In this document: one piece after another, positions 10,851-24,488 of the stretch
Position numbering within the stretch: the stretch's first letter is position 1
How the letters are laid out: each line of letters opens with the position of its first letter
DNA from: Sipunculus nudus
Lineage: Eukaryota; Annelida; Sipuncula; Golfingiida; Sipunculidae
Direction of reading: 5' to 3'
Length of the DNA stretch: 64,000 bases
Assembly (NCBI GenBank): GCA_026874595.1
Contig: CM049317.1
Location: 75,604,891-75,668,890 of the forward strand
Notes under the pieces: model-generated
What the model was told of the DNA's origin: nothing
Seen by the model: only the letters and a program-made list of their open reading frames with translations
Databases searched by the model: none
Made by a program: the position numbers and the translations under genes

Positions 10851-13800
10851 GTAGAAGGAAGTAGTTCTTCAGCAAGGTGGCTTTTATAGAAGGAAGTAGG
10901 TAGATCTATAGAAAGATGGTCTTTTGTAGAAGGATGTAAGAAGTTCTTCAGTGAATAGGTCTTTTGTAGAAGGAAGTAGTTCTTCAGCAAGGTGGCTTTT
11001 GTAGAAGGAAGTAGGTAGATCTATAGAAAGATGGTCTTTTGTAGAAGGATGTAAGACGTTCTTCAGTGAATAGGTCTTTTGTAGAAGGAAGTAGTTCTTC
11101 AGCAAGGTGGCTTTTGTAGAAGGAAGTAGGTAGATCTATAGAAAGATGGTCTTTTGTAGAAGGATGTAAGAAGTTCTTCAGTGAATAGGTCTTTTGTAGA
11201 AGGAAGTAGTTCTTCAGCAAGGTGGCTTTTGTAGAAGGAAGTAGGTAGATCTATAGAAAGAAGGTCTTTTGTAGAAGGATGTAAGACGTTCTTCAGTGAA
11301 TAGGTCTTTTGTAGAAGGAAGTAGTTCTTCAGCAAGGTGGCTTTTGTAGAAGGAAGTAGGTAGATCTATAGAAAGAAGGTCTTTTGTAGAAGGATGTAAG
11401 ACGTTCTTCAGTGAATAGGTCTTTTGTAGAAGGAAGTAGTTCTTCAGCAAGGTGGCTTTTGTAGAAGGAAGTAGGTAGATCTATAGAAAGAAGGTCTTTT
11501 GTAGAAGGATGTAAGAAGTTCTTCAGTGAATAGGTCTTTTGCAGAAGGAAGTAGTTCTTCAGCAAGGTGGCTTTTGTAGAAGGAAGTAGGTAGATCTATA
11601 GAAAGAAGGTCTTTTGTAGAAGGATGTAAGACGTTCTTCAGTGAATAGGTCTTTTGTAGAAGGAAGTAGTTCTTCAGCAAGGTGGCTTTTGTAGAAGGAA
11701 GTAGGTAGATCTATAGAAAGATGGTCTTTTGTAGAAGGATGTAAGACGTTCTTCAGTGAATAGGTCTTTTGTAGAAGGAAGTAGTTCTTCAGCAAGGTGG
11801 CTTTTGTAGAAGGAAGTAGGTAGATCTATAGAAAGAAGGTCTTTTGTAGAAGGATGTAAGACGTTCTTCAGTGAATAGGTCTTTTGTAGAAGGAAGTAGT
11901 TCTTCAGCAAGGTGGCTTTTGTAGAAGGAAGTAGGTAGATCTATAGAAAGAAGGTCTTTTGTAGAAGGATGTAAGACGTTCTTCAGTGAATAGGTCTTTT
12001 GTAGAAGGAAGTAGTTCTTCAGCAAGGTGGCTTTTGTAGAAGGAAGTAGGTAGATCTATAGAAAGATGGTCTTTTGTAGAAGGATGTAAGACGTTCTTCA
12101 GTGAATAGGTCTTTTGTAGAAGGAAGTAGTTCTTCAGCAAGGTGGCTTTTGTAGAAGGAAGTAGGTAGATCTATAGAAAGAAGGTCTTTTGTAGAAGGAT
12201 GTAAGACGTTCTTCAGTGAATAGGTCTTTTGTAGAAGGAAGTAGTTCTTCAGCAAGGTGGCTTTTGTAGAAGGAAGTAGGTAGATCTATAGAAAGAAGGT
12301 CTTTTGTAGAAGGATGTAAGACGTTCTTCAGTGAATAGGTCTTTTGTAGAAGGAAGTAGTTCTTCAGCAAGGTGGCTTTTGTAGAAGGAAGTAGGTAGAT
12401 CTATAGAAAGATGGTCTTTTGTAGAAGGATGAAAGAAGTTCTTCAGTGAATAGGTCTTTTGTAGAAGGAAGTAGTTCTTCAGCAAGGTGGCTTTTGTAGA
12501 AGGAAGTAGGTAGATCTATAGAAAGAAGGTCTTTTGTAGAAGGATGTAAGACGTTCTTCAGTGAATAGGTCTTTTGTAGAAGGAAGTAGTTCTTCAGCAA
12601 GGTGGCTTTTGTAGAAGGAAGTAGGTAGATCTGTAGAAAGAAGGTCTTTTGTAGAAGGATGTAAGACGTTCTTCAGTGAATAGGTCTTTTGTAGAAGGAA
12701 GTAGTTCTTCAGCAAGGTGGCTTTTGTAGAAGGAAGTAGGTAGATCTATAGAAAGAAGGTCTTTTGTAGAAGGATGTAAGACGTTCTTCAGTGAATAGGT
12801 CTTTTGTAGAAGGAAGTAGTTCTTCAGCAAGGTGGCTTTTGTAGAAGGAAGTAGGTAGATCTATAGAAAGAAGGTCTTTTGTAGAAGGATGTAGGACGTT
12901 CTTCAGTGAATAGGTCTTTTGTAGAAGGAAGTAGTTCTTCAGCAAGGTGGCTTTTGTAGAAGGAAGTAGGTAGATCTATAGAAAGATGGTCTTTTGTAGA
13001 AGGATGAAAGACGTTCTTCAGTGAATAGGTCTTTTGTAGAAGGAAGTAGTTCTTCAGCAAGGTGGCTTTTGTAGAAGGAAGTAGGTAGATCTATAGAAAG
13101 AAGGTCTTTTGTAGAAGGATGTAAGACGTTCTTCAGTGAATAGGTCTTTTGTAGAAGGAAGTAGTTCTTCAGCAAGGTGGCTTTTGTAGAAGGAAGTAGG
13201 TAGATCTATAGAAAGAAGGTCTTTTGTAGAAGGATGTAAGACGTTCCTCAGTGAATAGGTCTTTTGTAGAAGGAAGTAGTTCTTCAGCAAGGTGGCTTTT
13301 GTAGAAGGAAGTAGGTAGATCTATAGAAAGAAGGTCTTTTGTAGAAGGATGTAAGACGTTCTTCAGTGAATAGGTCTTTTGTAGAAGGAAGTAGTTCTTC
13401 AGCAAGGTGGCTTTTGTAGAAGGAAGTAGGTAGATCTGTAGAAAGAAGGTCTTTTGTAGAAGGATGTAAGACGTTCTTCAGTGAATAGGTCTTTTGTAGA
13501 AGGAAGTAGTTCTTCAGCAAGGTGGCTTTTGTAGAAGGAAGTAGGTAGATCTATAGAAAGAAGGTCTTTTGTAGAAGGATGTAAGACGTTCTTCAGTGAA
13601 TAGGTCTTTTGTAGAAGGAAGTAGTTCTTCAGCAAGGTGGCTTTTGTAGAAGGAAGTAGGTAGATCTATAGAAAGAAGGTCTTTTGTAGAAGGATGTAAG
13701 ACGTTCTTCAGTGAATAGGTCTTTTGTAGAAGGAAGTAGTTCTTCAGCAAGGTGGCTTTTGTAGAAGGAAGTAGGTAGATCTATAGAAAGAAGGTCTTTT

Positions 13801-15238
13801 GTAGAAGGATGTAAGACGTTCTTCAGTGAATAGGTCTTTTGTAGAAGGAAGTAGTTCTTCAGCAAGGTGGCTTTTGTAGAAGGAAGTAGGTAGATCTATA
13901 GAAAGATGGTCTTTTGTAGAAGGATGTAAGAAGTTCTTCAGTGAATAGGTCTTTTGTAGAAGGAAGTAGTTCTTCAGCAAGGTGGCTTTTGTAGAAGGAA
14001 GTAGGTAGATCTATAGAAAGAAGGTCTTTTGTAGAAGGATGTAAGACGTTCTTCAGTGAATAGGTCTTTTGTAGAAGGAAGTAGTTCTTCAGCAAGGTGG
14101 CTTTTGTAGAAGGAAGTAGGTAGATCTATAGAAAGAAGGTCTTTTGTAGAAGGATGTAAGACGTTCTTCAGTGAATAGGTCTTTTGTAGAAGGAAGTAGT
14201 TCTTCAGCAAGGTGGCTTTTGTAGAAGGAAGCAGGGAGATCTATAGAAAGAAGGTCTTTTGTAGAAGGATGTAAGACGTTCTTCTGTGAATAGGTCTTTT
14301 GTAGAAGGAAGTAGTTCTTCAGCAAGGTGGCTTTTGTAGAAGGAAGTAGGTAGATCTATAGAAAGAAGGTCTTTTGTAGAAGGATGTAAGACGTTCTTCA
14401 GTGAATAGGTCTTTTGTAGAAGGAAGTAGTTCTTCAGCAAGGTGGCTTTTGTAGAAGGAAGTAGGTAGATCTATAGAAAGAAGGTCTTTTGTAGAAGGAT
14501 GTAAGACGTTCTTCAGTGAATAGGTCTTTTGTAGAAGGAAGTAGTTCTTCAGCAAGGTGGCTTTTGTAGAAGGAAGTAGGTAGATCTATAGAAAGAAGGT
14601 CTTTTGTAGAAGGATGTAAGACGTTCTTCAGTGAATAGGTCTTTTGTAGAAGGAAGTAGTTCTTCAGCAAGGTGGCTTTTGTAGAAGGAAGTAGGTAGAT
14701 CTATAGAAAGATGGTCTTTTGTAGAAGGATGTAAGAAGTTCTTCAGTGAATAGGTCTTTTGTAGAAGGAAGTAGTTCTTCAGCAAGGTGGCTTTTGTAGA
14801 AGGAAGTAGGTAGATCTATAGAAAGAAGGTCTTTTGTAGAAGGATGTAAGACGTTCTTCAGTGAATAGGTCTTTTGTAGAAGGAAGTAGTTCTTCAGCAA
14901 GGTGGCTTTTGTAGAAGGAAGTAGGTAGATCTATAGAAAGAAGGTCTTTTGTAGAAGGATGTAAGACGTTCTTCAGTGAATAGGTCTTTTGTAGAAGGAA
15001 GTAGTTCTTCAGCGAAGTGGCTTTTGTAGAAGGAAGTAGGTAGATCTATAGAAAGATGGTCTTTTGTAGAAGGATGTAAGAAGTTCTTCAGTGAATAGGT
15101 CTTTTGTAGAAGGAAGTAGTTCTTCAGCAAGGTGGCTTTTGTAGAAGGAAGTAGGTAGATCTATAGAAAGATGGTCTTTTGTAGAAGGATGTAAGACGTT
15201 CTTCAGTGAATAGGTCTTTTGTAGAAGGAAGTAGTTCT

Positions 15239-18200
15239 TCAGCAAGGTGGCTTTTGTAGAAGGAAGTAGGTAGATCTATAGAAAGAAGGTCTTTTGTAGA
15301 AGGATGTAAGACGTTCTTCAGTGAATAGGTCTTTTGTAGAAGGAAGTAGTTCTTCAGCAAGGTGGCTTTTGTAGAAGGAAGTAGGTAGATCTATAGAAAG
15401 ATGGTCTTTTGTAGAAGGATGTAAGAAGTTCTTCAGTGAATAGGTCTTTTGTAGAAGGAAGTAGTTCTTCAGCAAGGTGGCTTTTGTAGAAGGAAGTAGG
15501 TAGATCTATAGAAAGAAGGTCTTTTGTAGAAGGATGTAAGACGTTCTTCAGTGAATAGGTCTTTTGTAGAAGGAAGTAGTTCTTCAGCAAGGTGGCTTTT
15601 GTAGAAGGAAGTAGGTAGATCTATAGAAAGAAGGTCTTTTGTAGAAGGATGTAAGACGTTCTTCAGTGAATAGGTCTTTTGTAGAAGGAAGTAGTTCTTC
15701 AGCGAAGTGGCTTTTGTAGAAGGAAGTAGGTAGATCTATAGAAAGATGGTCTTTTGTAGAAGGATGTAAGAAGTTCTTCAGTGAATAGGTCTTTTGTAGA
15801 AGGAAGTAGTTCTTCAGCAAGGTGGCTTTTGTAGAAGGAAGTAGGTAGATCTATAGAAAGAAGGTCTTTTGTAGAAGGATGTAAGACGTTCTTCAGTGAA
15901 TAGGTCTTTTGTAGAAGGAAGTAGTTCTTCAGCAAGGTAGCTTTTGTAGAAGGAAGTAGGTAGATCTATAGAAAGAAGGTCTTTTGTAGGAGGATGTAAG
16001 AAGTTCTTCAGTGAATAGGTCTTTTGTAGAAGGAAGTAGTTCTTCAGCAAGGTGGCTTTTGTAGAAGGAAGTAGGTAGTTCTATAGAAAGATGGTCTTTT
16101 GTAGAAGGATGTAAGACGTTCTTCAGTGAATAGGTCTTTTGTAGAAGGAAGTAGTTCTTCAGCGAAGTGCCTTTTGTAGAAGGAAGTAGGTAGATCTATA
16201 GAAAGATGGTCTTTTGTAGAAGGATGTAAGAAGTTCTTCAGTGAATAGGTCTTTTGTAGAAGGAAGTAGTTCTTCAGCAAGGTGGCTTTTGTAGAAGGAA
16301 GTAGGTAGATCTATAGAAAGATGGTCTTTTGTAGAAGGATGTAAGACGTTCTTCAGTGAATAGGTCTTTTGTAGAAGGAAGTAGTTCTTCAGCAAGGTGG
16401 CTTTTGTAGAAGGAAGTAGGTAGATCTATAGAAAGAAGGTCTTTTGTAGAAGGATGTAAGACGTTCTTCAGTGAATAGGTCTTTTGTAGAAGGAAGTAGT
16501 TCTTCAGCAAGGTGGCTTTTGTAGAAGGAAGTAGGTAGATCTATAGAAAGATGGTCTTTTGTAGAAGGATGTAAGAAGTTCTTCAGTGAATAGGTCTTTT
16601 GTAGAAGGAAGTAGTTCTTCAGCAAGGTGGCTTTTGTAGAAGGAAGTAGGTAGATCTATAGAAAGAAGGTCTTTTGTAGAAGGATGTAAGACGTTCTTCA
16701 GTGAATAGGTCTTTTGTAGAAGGAAGTAGTTCTTCAGCAAGGTGGCTTTTGTAGAAGGAAGTAGGTAGATCTATAGAAAGAAGGTCTTTTGTAGAAGGAT
16801 GTAAGACGTTCTTCAGTGAATAGGTCTTTTGTAGAAGGAAGTAGTTCTTCAGCGAAGTGGCTTTTGTAGAAGGAAGTAGGTAGATCTATAGAAAGATGGT
16901 CTTTTGTAGAAGGATGTAAGAAGTTCTTCAGTGAATAGGTCTTTTGTAGAAGGAAGTAGTTCTTCAGCAAGGTGGCTTTTGTAGAAGGAAGTAGGTAGAT
17001 CTATAGAAAGAAGGTCTTTTGTAGAAGGATGTAAGACGTTCTTCAGTGAATAGGTCTTTTGTAGAAGGAAGTAGTTCTTCAGCAAGGTAGCTTTTGTAGA
17101 AGGAAGTAGGTAGATCTATAGAAAGAAGGTCTTTTGTAGGAGGATGTAAGAAGTTCTTCAGTGAATAGGTCTTTTGTAGAAGGAAGTAGTTCTTCAGCAA
17201 GGTGGCTTTTGTAGAAGGAAGTAGGTAGTTCTATAGAAAGATGGTCTTTTGTAGAAGGATGTAAGACGTTCTTCAGTGAATAGGTCTTTTGTAGAAGGAA
17301 GTAGTTCTTCAGCGAAGTGCCTTTTGTAGAAGGAAGTAGGTAGATCTATAGAAAGATGGTCTTTTGTAGAAGGATGTAAGAAGTTCTTCAGTGAATAGGT
17401 CTTTTGTAGAAGGAAGTAGTTCTTCAGCAAGGTGGCTTTTGTAGAAGGAAGTAGGTAGATCTATAGAAAGAAGGTCTTTTGTAGAAGGATGTAAGACGTT
17501 CTTCAGTGAATAGGTCTTTTGTAGAAGGAAGTAGTTCTTCAGCAAGGTGGCTTTTGTAGAAGGAAGTAGGTAGATCTATAGAAAGAAGGTCTTTTGTAGA
17601 AGGATGTAAGACGTTCTTCAGTGAATAGGTCTTTTGTAGAAGGAAGTAGTTCTTCAGCGAAGTGGCTTTTGTAGAAGGAAGTAGGTAGATCTATAGAAAG
17701 ATGGTCTTTTGTAGAAGGATGTAAGAAGTTCTTCAGTGAATAGGTCTTTTGTAGAAGGAAGTAGTTCTTCAGCAAGGTGGCTTTTGTAGAAGGAAGTAGG
17801 TAGATCTATAGAAAGATGGTCTTTTGTAGAAGGATGTAAGACGTTCTTCAGTGAATAGGTCTTTTGTAGAAGGAAGTAGTTCTTCAGCAAGGTGGCTTTT
17901 GTAGAAGGAAGTAGGTAGATCTATAGAAAGAAGGTCTTTTGTAGAAGGATGTAAGACGTTCTTCAGTGAATAGGTCTTTTGTAGAAGGAAGTAGTTCTTC
18001 AGCAAGGTGGCTTTTGTAGAAGGAAGTAGGTAGATCTATAGAAAGATGGTCTTTTGTAGAAGGATGTAAGAAGTTCTTCAGTGAATAGGTCTTTTGTAGA
18101 AGGAAGTAGTTCTTCAGCAAGGTGGCTTTTGTAGAAGGAAGTAGGTAGATCTATAGAAAGAAGGTCTTTTGTAGAAGGATGTAAGACGTTCTTCAGTGAA

Positions 18201-21200
18201 TAGGTCTTTTGTAGAAGGAAGTAGTTCTTCAGCAAGGTGGCTTTTGTAGAAGGAAGTAGGTAGATCTATAGAAAGAAGGTCTTTTGTAGAAGGATGTAAG
18301 ACGTTCTTCAGTGAATAGGTCTTTTGTAGAAGGAAGTAGTTCTTCAGCGAAGTGGCTTTTGTAGAAGGAAGTAGGTAGATCTATAGAAAGATGGTCTTTT
18401 GTAGAAGGATGTAAGAAGTTCTTCAGTGAATAGGTCTTTTGTAGAAGGAAGTAGTTCTTCAGCAAGGTGGCTTTTGTAGAAGGAAGTAGGTAGATCTATA
18501 GAAAGAAGGTCTTTTGTAGAAGGATGTAAGACGTTCTTCAGTGAATAGGTCTTTTGTAGAAGGAAGTAGTTCTTCAGCAAGGTAGCTTTTGTAGAAGGAA
18601 GTAGGTAGATCTATAGAAAGAAGGTCTTTTGTAGGAGGATGTAAGAAGTTCTTCAGTGAATAGGTCTTTTGTAGAAGGAAGTAGTTCTTCAGCAAGGTGG
18701 CTTTTGTAGAAGGAAGTAGGTAGTTCTATAGAAAGATGGTCTTTTGTAGAAGGATGTAAGACGTTCTTCAGTGAATAGGTCTTTTGTAGAAGGAAGTAGT
18801 TCTTCAGCGAAGTGCCTTTTGTAGAAGGAAGTAGGTAGATCTATAGAAAGATGGTCTTTTGTAGAAGGATGTAAGAAGTTCTTCAGTGAATAGGTCTTTT
18901 GTAGAAGGAAGTAGTTCTTCAGCAAGGTGGCTTTTGTAGAAGGAAGTAGGTAGATCTATAGAAAGAAGGTCTTTTGTAGAAGGATGTAAGACGTTCTTCA
19001 GTGAATAGGTCTTTTGTAGAAGGAAGTAGTTCTTCAGCAAGGTGGCTTTTGTAGAATGAAGTTGGTAGATCTATAGAAAGATGGTCTTTTGTAGAAGGAT
19101 GTAAGACGTTCTTCAGTGAATAGGTCTTTTGTAGAAGGAAGTAGTTCTTCAGCGAAGTGGCTATTGTAGAAGGAAGTAGGTAGATCTATAGAAAGATGGA
19201 CTTTTGTAGAAGGATGTAAGAAGTTCTTCAGTGAATAGGTCTTTTGTAGAAGGAAGTAATTCTTCAGCAAGGTGGCTTTTTTAGAAGGAAGTAGGTAGTT
19301 CTATAGAAAGATGGTCTTTTATACAAGGAAGTAGGAATTTTTACAGTGAGTTGGTCTTTTATAGAAGAAAGTAGGTAGTACTCTAGTGAGGTGGCTTTTG
19401 TAGAAGGATGTAAGACGTTCTTCAGTGAATAGGTCTTTTGTAGAAGGAAGTAGTTCTTCAGCAAGGTGGCTTTTGTAGAAGGAAGTAGGTAGATCTATAG
19501 AAAGAAGGTCTTTTGTAGAAGGATGTAAGACGTTCTTCAGTGAATAGGTCTTTTGTAGAAGGAAGTAGTTCTTCAGCAAGGTGGCTTTTGTAGAAGGAAG
19601 CAGGTAGATCTATAGAAAGAAGGTCTTTTGTAGAAGGATGTAAGACGTTCTTCTGTGAATAGGTCTTTTGTAGAAGGAAGTAGTTCTTCAGCAAGGTGGC
19701 TTTTGTAGAAGGAAGTAGGTAGATCTATAGAAAGATGGTCTTTTGTAGAAGGATGTAAGAAGTTCTTCAGTGAATAGGTCTTTTGTAGAAGGAAGTAGTT
19801 CTTCAGCAAGGTGGCTTTTGTAGAAGGAAGTAGGTAGATCTATAGAAAGAAGGTCTTTTGTAGAAGGATGTAAGACGTTCTTCAGTGAATAGGTCTTTTG
19901 TAGAAGGAAGTAGTTCTTCAGCAAGGTGGCTTTTGTAGAAGGAAGTAGGTAGATCTATAGAAAGAAGGTCTTTTGTAGAAGGATGTAAGACGTTCTTCAG
20001 TGAATAGGACTTTTGTAGAAGGAAGTAGTTCTTCAGCGAAGTGGCTTTTGTAGAAGGAAGTAGGTAGATCTATAGAAAGATGGTCTTTTGTAGAAGGATG
20101 TAAGAAGTTCTTCAGTGAATAGGTCTTTTGTAGAAGGAAGTAGTTCTTCAGCAAGGTGGCTTTTGTAGAAGGAAGTAGGTAGATCTATAGAAAGATGGTC
20201 TTTTGTAGAAGGATGTAAGACGTTCTTCAGTGAATAGGTCTTTTGTAGAAGGAAGTAGTTCTTCAGCAAGGTGGCTTTTGTAGAAGGAAGTAGGTAGATC
20301 TATAGAAAGAAGGTCTTTTGTAGAAGGATGTAAGACGTTCTTCAGTGAATAGGTCTTTTGTAGAAGGAAGTAGTTCTTCAGCAAGGTGGCTTTTGTAGAA
20401 GGAAGTAGGTAGATCTATAGAAAGATGGTCTTTTGTAGAAGGATGTAAGAAGTTCTTCAGTGAATAGGTCTTTTGTAGAAGGAAGTAGTTCTTCAGCAAG
20501 GTGGCTTTTGTAGAAGGAAGTAGGTAGATCTATAGAAAGAAGGTCTTTTGTAGAAGGATGTAAGACGTTCTTCAGTGAATAGGTCTTTTGTAGAAGGAAG
20601 TAGTTCTTCAGCAAGGTGGCTTTTGTAGAAGGAAGTAGGTAGATCTATAGAAAGAAGGTCTTTTGTAGAAGGATGTAAGACGTTCTTCAGTGAATAGGTC
20701 TTTTGTAGAAGGAAGTAGTTCTTCAGCGAAGTGGCTTTTGTAGAAGGAAGTAGGTAGATCTATAGAAAGATGGTCTTTTGTAGAAGGATGTAAGAAGTTC
20801 TTCAGTGAATAGGTCTTTTGTAGAAGGAAGTAGTTCTTCAGCAAGGTGGCTTTTGTAGAAGGAAGTAGGTAGATCTATAGAAAGAAGGTCTTTTGTAGAA
20901 GGATGTAAGACGTTCTTCAGTGAATAGGTCTTTTGTAGAAGGAAGTAGTTCTTCAGCAAGGTAGCTTTTGTAGAAGGAAGTAGGTAGATCTATAGAAAGA
21001 AGGTCTTTTGTAGGAGGATGTAAGAAGTTCTTCAGTGAATAGGTCTTTTGTAGAAGGAAGTAGTTCTTCAGCAAGGTGGCTTTTGTAGAAGGAAGTAGGT
21101 AGTTCTATAGAAAGATGGTCTTTTGTAGAAGGATGTAAGACGTTCTTCAGTGAATAGGTCTTTTGTAGAAGGAAGTAGTTCTTCAGCGAAGTGCCTTTTG

Positions 21201-21413
21201 TAGAAGGAAGTAGGTAGATCTATAGAAAGATGGTCTTTTGTAGAAGGATGTAAGAAGTTCTTCAGTGAATAGGTCTTTTGTAGAAGGAAGTAGTTCTTCA
21301 GCAAGGTGGCTTTTGTAGAAGGAAGTAGGTAGATCTATAGAAAGAAGGTCTTTTGTAGAAGGATGTAAGACGTTCTTCAGTGAATAGGTCTTTTGTAGAA
21401 GGAAGTAGTTCTT
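15239..21413. repeat. 1150-bp (10-unit) higher-order repeat blocks
   Basis: Rare unit variants mark a 10-unit block. The diagnostic AGCGAAGTGC occurs at 16161, 17311, 18806 and 21185, and CTTTTGTAGGAGG recurs at a fixed distance from it. The blocks are about 15239-16388, 16389-17538, 17884-19033 and 20263-21412, with successive spacings of 1150, 1495 and 2379 bp. Confidence 0.85.
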
Positions 21414-21840
21414 CAGCAAGGTGGCTTTTGTAGAATGAAGTTGGTAGATCTATAGAAAGATGGTCTTTTGTAGAAGGATGTAAGACGTTCTTCAGTGAAT
21501 AGGTCTTTTGTAGAAGGAAGTAGTTCTTCAGCGAAGTGGCTTTTGTAGAAGGAAGTAGGTAGATCTATAGAAAGATGGACTTTTGTAGAAGGATGTAAGA
21601 AGTTCTTCAGTGAATAGGTCTTTTGTAGAAGGAAGTAATTCTTCAGCAAGGTGGCTTTTTTAGAAGGAAGTAGGTAGTTCTATAGAAAGATGGTCTTTTA
21701 TACAAGGAAGTAGGAATTTTTACAGTGAGTTGGTCTTTTATAGAAGAAAGTAGGTAGTACTCTAGTGAGGTGGCTTTTGTAGAAGGATGTAAGACGTTCT
21801 TCAGTGAATAGGTCTTTTGTAGAAGGAAGTAGTTCTTCAG
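17330..21840. repeat. ~2.1 kb segmental duplication at 2379-bp offset
   Basis: The sequence from about 17330 to 19460 recurs from about 19709 to 21840 with the same order of variant units. This includes the irregular boundary-module insertion near 19317 and 21696 and the TTTTTTAGAAGGAAG variant just before it. The offset is 2379 bp, not a multiple of 115, because of that insertion. Confidence 0.82.
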
Positions 21841-23568
21841 CAAGGTGGCTTTTGTAGAAGGAAGTAGGTAGATCTATAGAAAGAAGGTCTTTTGTAGAAG
21901 GATGTAAGACGTTCTTCAGTGAATAGGTCTTTTGTAGAAGGAAGTAGTTCTTCAGCAAGGTGGCTTTTGTAGAAGGAAGATGGTAATTCTTAAGTGAGGT
22001 GGTCTTTTATACAAAGAAGTAGGAATTTTTACAGTGAGTTGGTCTTTTATAGAAGAAAGTAGGTAGTTCTCTAGTGAGGTGGCTTTTGTAGAAGGATGTA
22101 AGACGTTCTTCAGTGAATAGGTCTTTTGTAGAAGGAAGTAGTTCTTCAGCAAGGTGGCTTTTGTAGAAGGAAGTAGGTAGATCTATAGAAAGATGGTCTT
22201 TTGTAGAAGGATGTAAGAAGTTCTTCAGTGAAAAGGTCTTTTGTAGAACGAAGTAGTTCTTCAGCAAGGTGGCTTTTGTAGAAGGAAGTAGGTAGTTCTA
22301 TAGAAAGATGGTCTTTTGTAGAAGGATGTAAGACGTTCTTCAGTGAATAGGTCTTTTGTAGAAGGAAGTAGTTCTTCAGCAAGGTGGCTTTTGTAGAAGG
22401 AAGTAGGTAGATCTATAGAAAGAAGGTCTTTTGTAGAAGGATGTAAGACGTTCTTCAGTGAATAGGTCTTTTGTAGAAGGAAGAAGTTCTTCAGCAAGGT
22501 GGCTTTTGTAGAAGGAAGTAGGTAGATCTATAGAAAGATGGACTTTTGTAGAAGGATGTAAGAAGTTCTTCAGTGAATAGGTCTTTTGTAGAAGGAAGTA
22601 ATTCTTCAGCAAGGTGGCTTTTTTAGAAGGAAGTAGGTAGTTCTATAGAAAGATGGTCTTTTATACAAGGAAGTAGGAATTTTTACAGTGAGTTGGTCTT
22701 TTATAGAAGAAAGTAGGTAGTACTCTAGTGAGGTGGCTTTTGTAGAAGGATGTAAGACGTTCTTCAGTGAATAGGTCTTTTGTAGAAGGAAGTAGTTCTT
22801 CAGCAAGGTGGCTTTTGTAGAAGGAAGTAGGTAGATCTATAGAAAGAAGGTCTTTTGTAAAAGGATGTAAGACGTTCTTCAGTGAATAGGTCTTTTGTAG
22901 AAGGAAGTAGTTCTTCAGCAAGGTGGCTTTTGTAGAAGGAAGATGGTAATTCTTAAGTGAGGTGGTCTTTTATACAAAGAAGTAGGAATTTTTACAGTGA
23001 GTTGGTCTTTTATAGAAGAAAGTAGGTAGTTCTCTAGTGAGGTGGCTTTTGTAGAAGGATGTAAGACGTTCTTCAGTGAATAGGTCTTTTGTAGAAGGAA
23101 GTAGTTCTTCAGCAAGGTGGCTTTTGTAGAAGGAAGTAGGTAGATCTATAGAAAGATGGTCTTTTGTAGAAGGATGTAAGAAGTTCTTCAGTGAAAAGGT
23201 CTTTTGTAGAACGAAGTAGTTCTTCAGCAAGGTGGCTTTTGTAGAAGGAAGTAGGTAGTTCTATAGAAAGATGGTCTTTTGTAGAAGGATGTAAGACGTT
23301 CTTCAGTGAATAGGTCTTTTGTAGAAGGAAGTAGTTCTTCAGCAAGTTGGCTTTTGTAGAAGGAAGTAGGTAGATCTATAGAAAGAAGGTCTTTTGTAGA
23401 AGGATGTAAGAAGTTCTTCAGTGAATAGGTCTTTTGTAGAAGGAAGAAGTTCTTCAGCAAGGTGGCTTTTGTAGAAGGAAGTAGGTAGATCTATAGAAAG
23501 AAGGTCTTTTGTAGAAGGATGTTAGACGTTCTTCAGTGAATAGGTCTTTTGTAGAAGGAAGTAGTCCT
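21643..23568. repeat. 963-bp tandem duplication within the satellite
   Basis: The block starting near 21643, with two boundary-module copies (21696 and 22005), is repeated starting near 22606 (22659 and 22968), offset 963 bp. Shared rare features include GGAAGATGGTAATTC, ATACAAAGAAGTAGG and GTAGAACGAAG. Confidence 0.85.
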
Positions 23569-24488
23569 TTAGCAAGGTGGCTTTTGTAGAAGGAAGTAGG
23601 TAGTTCTATAGAAAGATGGTCTTTTGTAGAAGGATGTAAGAAGTTCTTCAGTGAATAGGTCTTTTGTAGAAGGAAGTAGTTCTTCAGCAAGGTGGCTTTT
23701 GTAGAAGGAAGTAGGTAGATCTATAGAAAGAAGGTCTTTTGTTGAAGGATGTAAGAAGTTCTTCAGTGAATAGGTCTTTTGTAGAAGGATGTAGTTCTTC
23801 AGCAAGGTGGCTTTTGTAGAAGGAAGTAGGTAGATCTATAGAAAGAAGGTCTTTTGTAGAAGGATGTAAGACGTTCTTCAGTGAATAGGTCTTTTGTAGA
23901 AGGAAGTAGTTCTTCAGCAAGGTGGCTTTTGTAGAAGGAAGTAGGTAGATCTATAGAAAGAAGGTCTTTTGTAGAAGGATGTAAGACGTTCTTCAGTGAA
24001 TAGGTCTTTTGTAGAAGGAAGTAGTTCTTCAGCAAGGTGGCTTTTGTAGAAGGAAGTAGGTAGTTCTGTAGAAAGATGGTCTTTTGTAGAAGGATGTAAG
24101 ACGTTCTTCAGTGAATAGGTCTTTTGTAGAAGGAAGTAGTTCTTCAGCAAGGTGGCTTTTGTAGAAGGAAGTAGGTAGATCTATAGAAAGAAGGTCTTTT
24201 GTTGAAGGATGTAAGAAGTTCTTCAGTGAATAGGTCTTTTGTAGAAGGATGTAGTTCTTCAGCAAGGTGGCTTTTGTAGAAGGAAGTAGGTAGATCTATA
24301 GAAAGAAGGTCTTTTGTAGAAGGATGTAAGACGTTCTTCAGTGAATAGGTCTTTTGTAGAAGGAAGTAGTTCTTCAGCAAGGTGGCTTTTGTAGAAGGAA
24401 GTAGGTAGATCTATAGAAAGAAGGTCTTTTGTAGAAGGATGTAAGACGTTCTTCAGTGAATAGGTCTTTTGTAGAAGGAAGTAGTTCT
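23569..24488. repeat. 460-bp (4-unit) higher-order duplication
   Basis: Rare variants TTTTGTTGAAGGATG (23740 and 24200) and GTAGAAGGATGTAGTTC (about 23783 and 24243) recur at exactly four unit lengths, marking a tandem 4-mer duplication. Confidence 0.8.
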
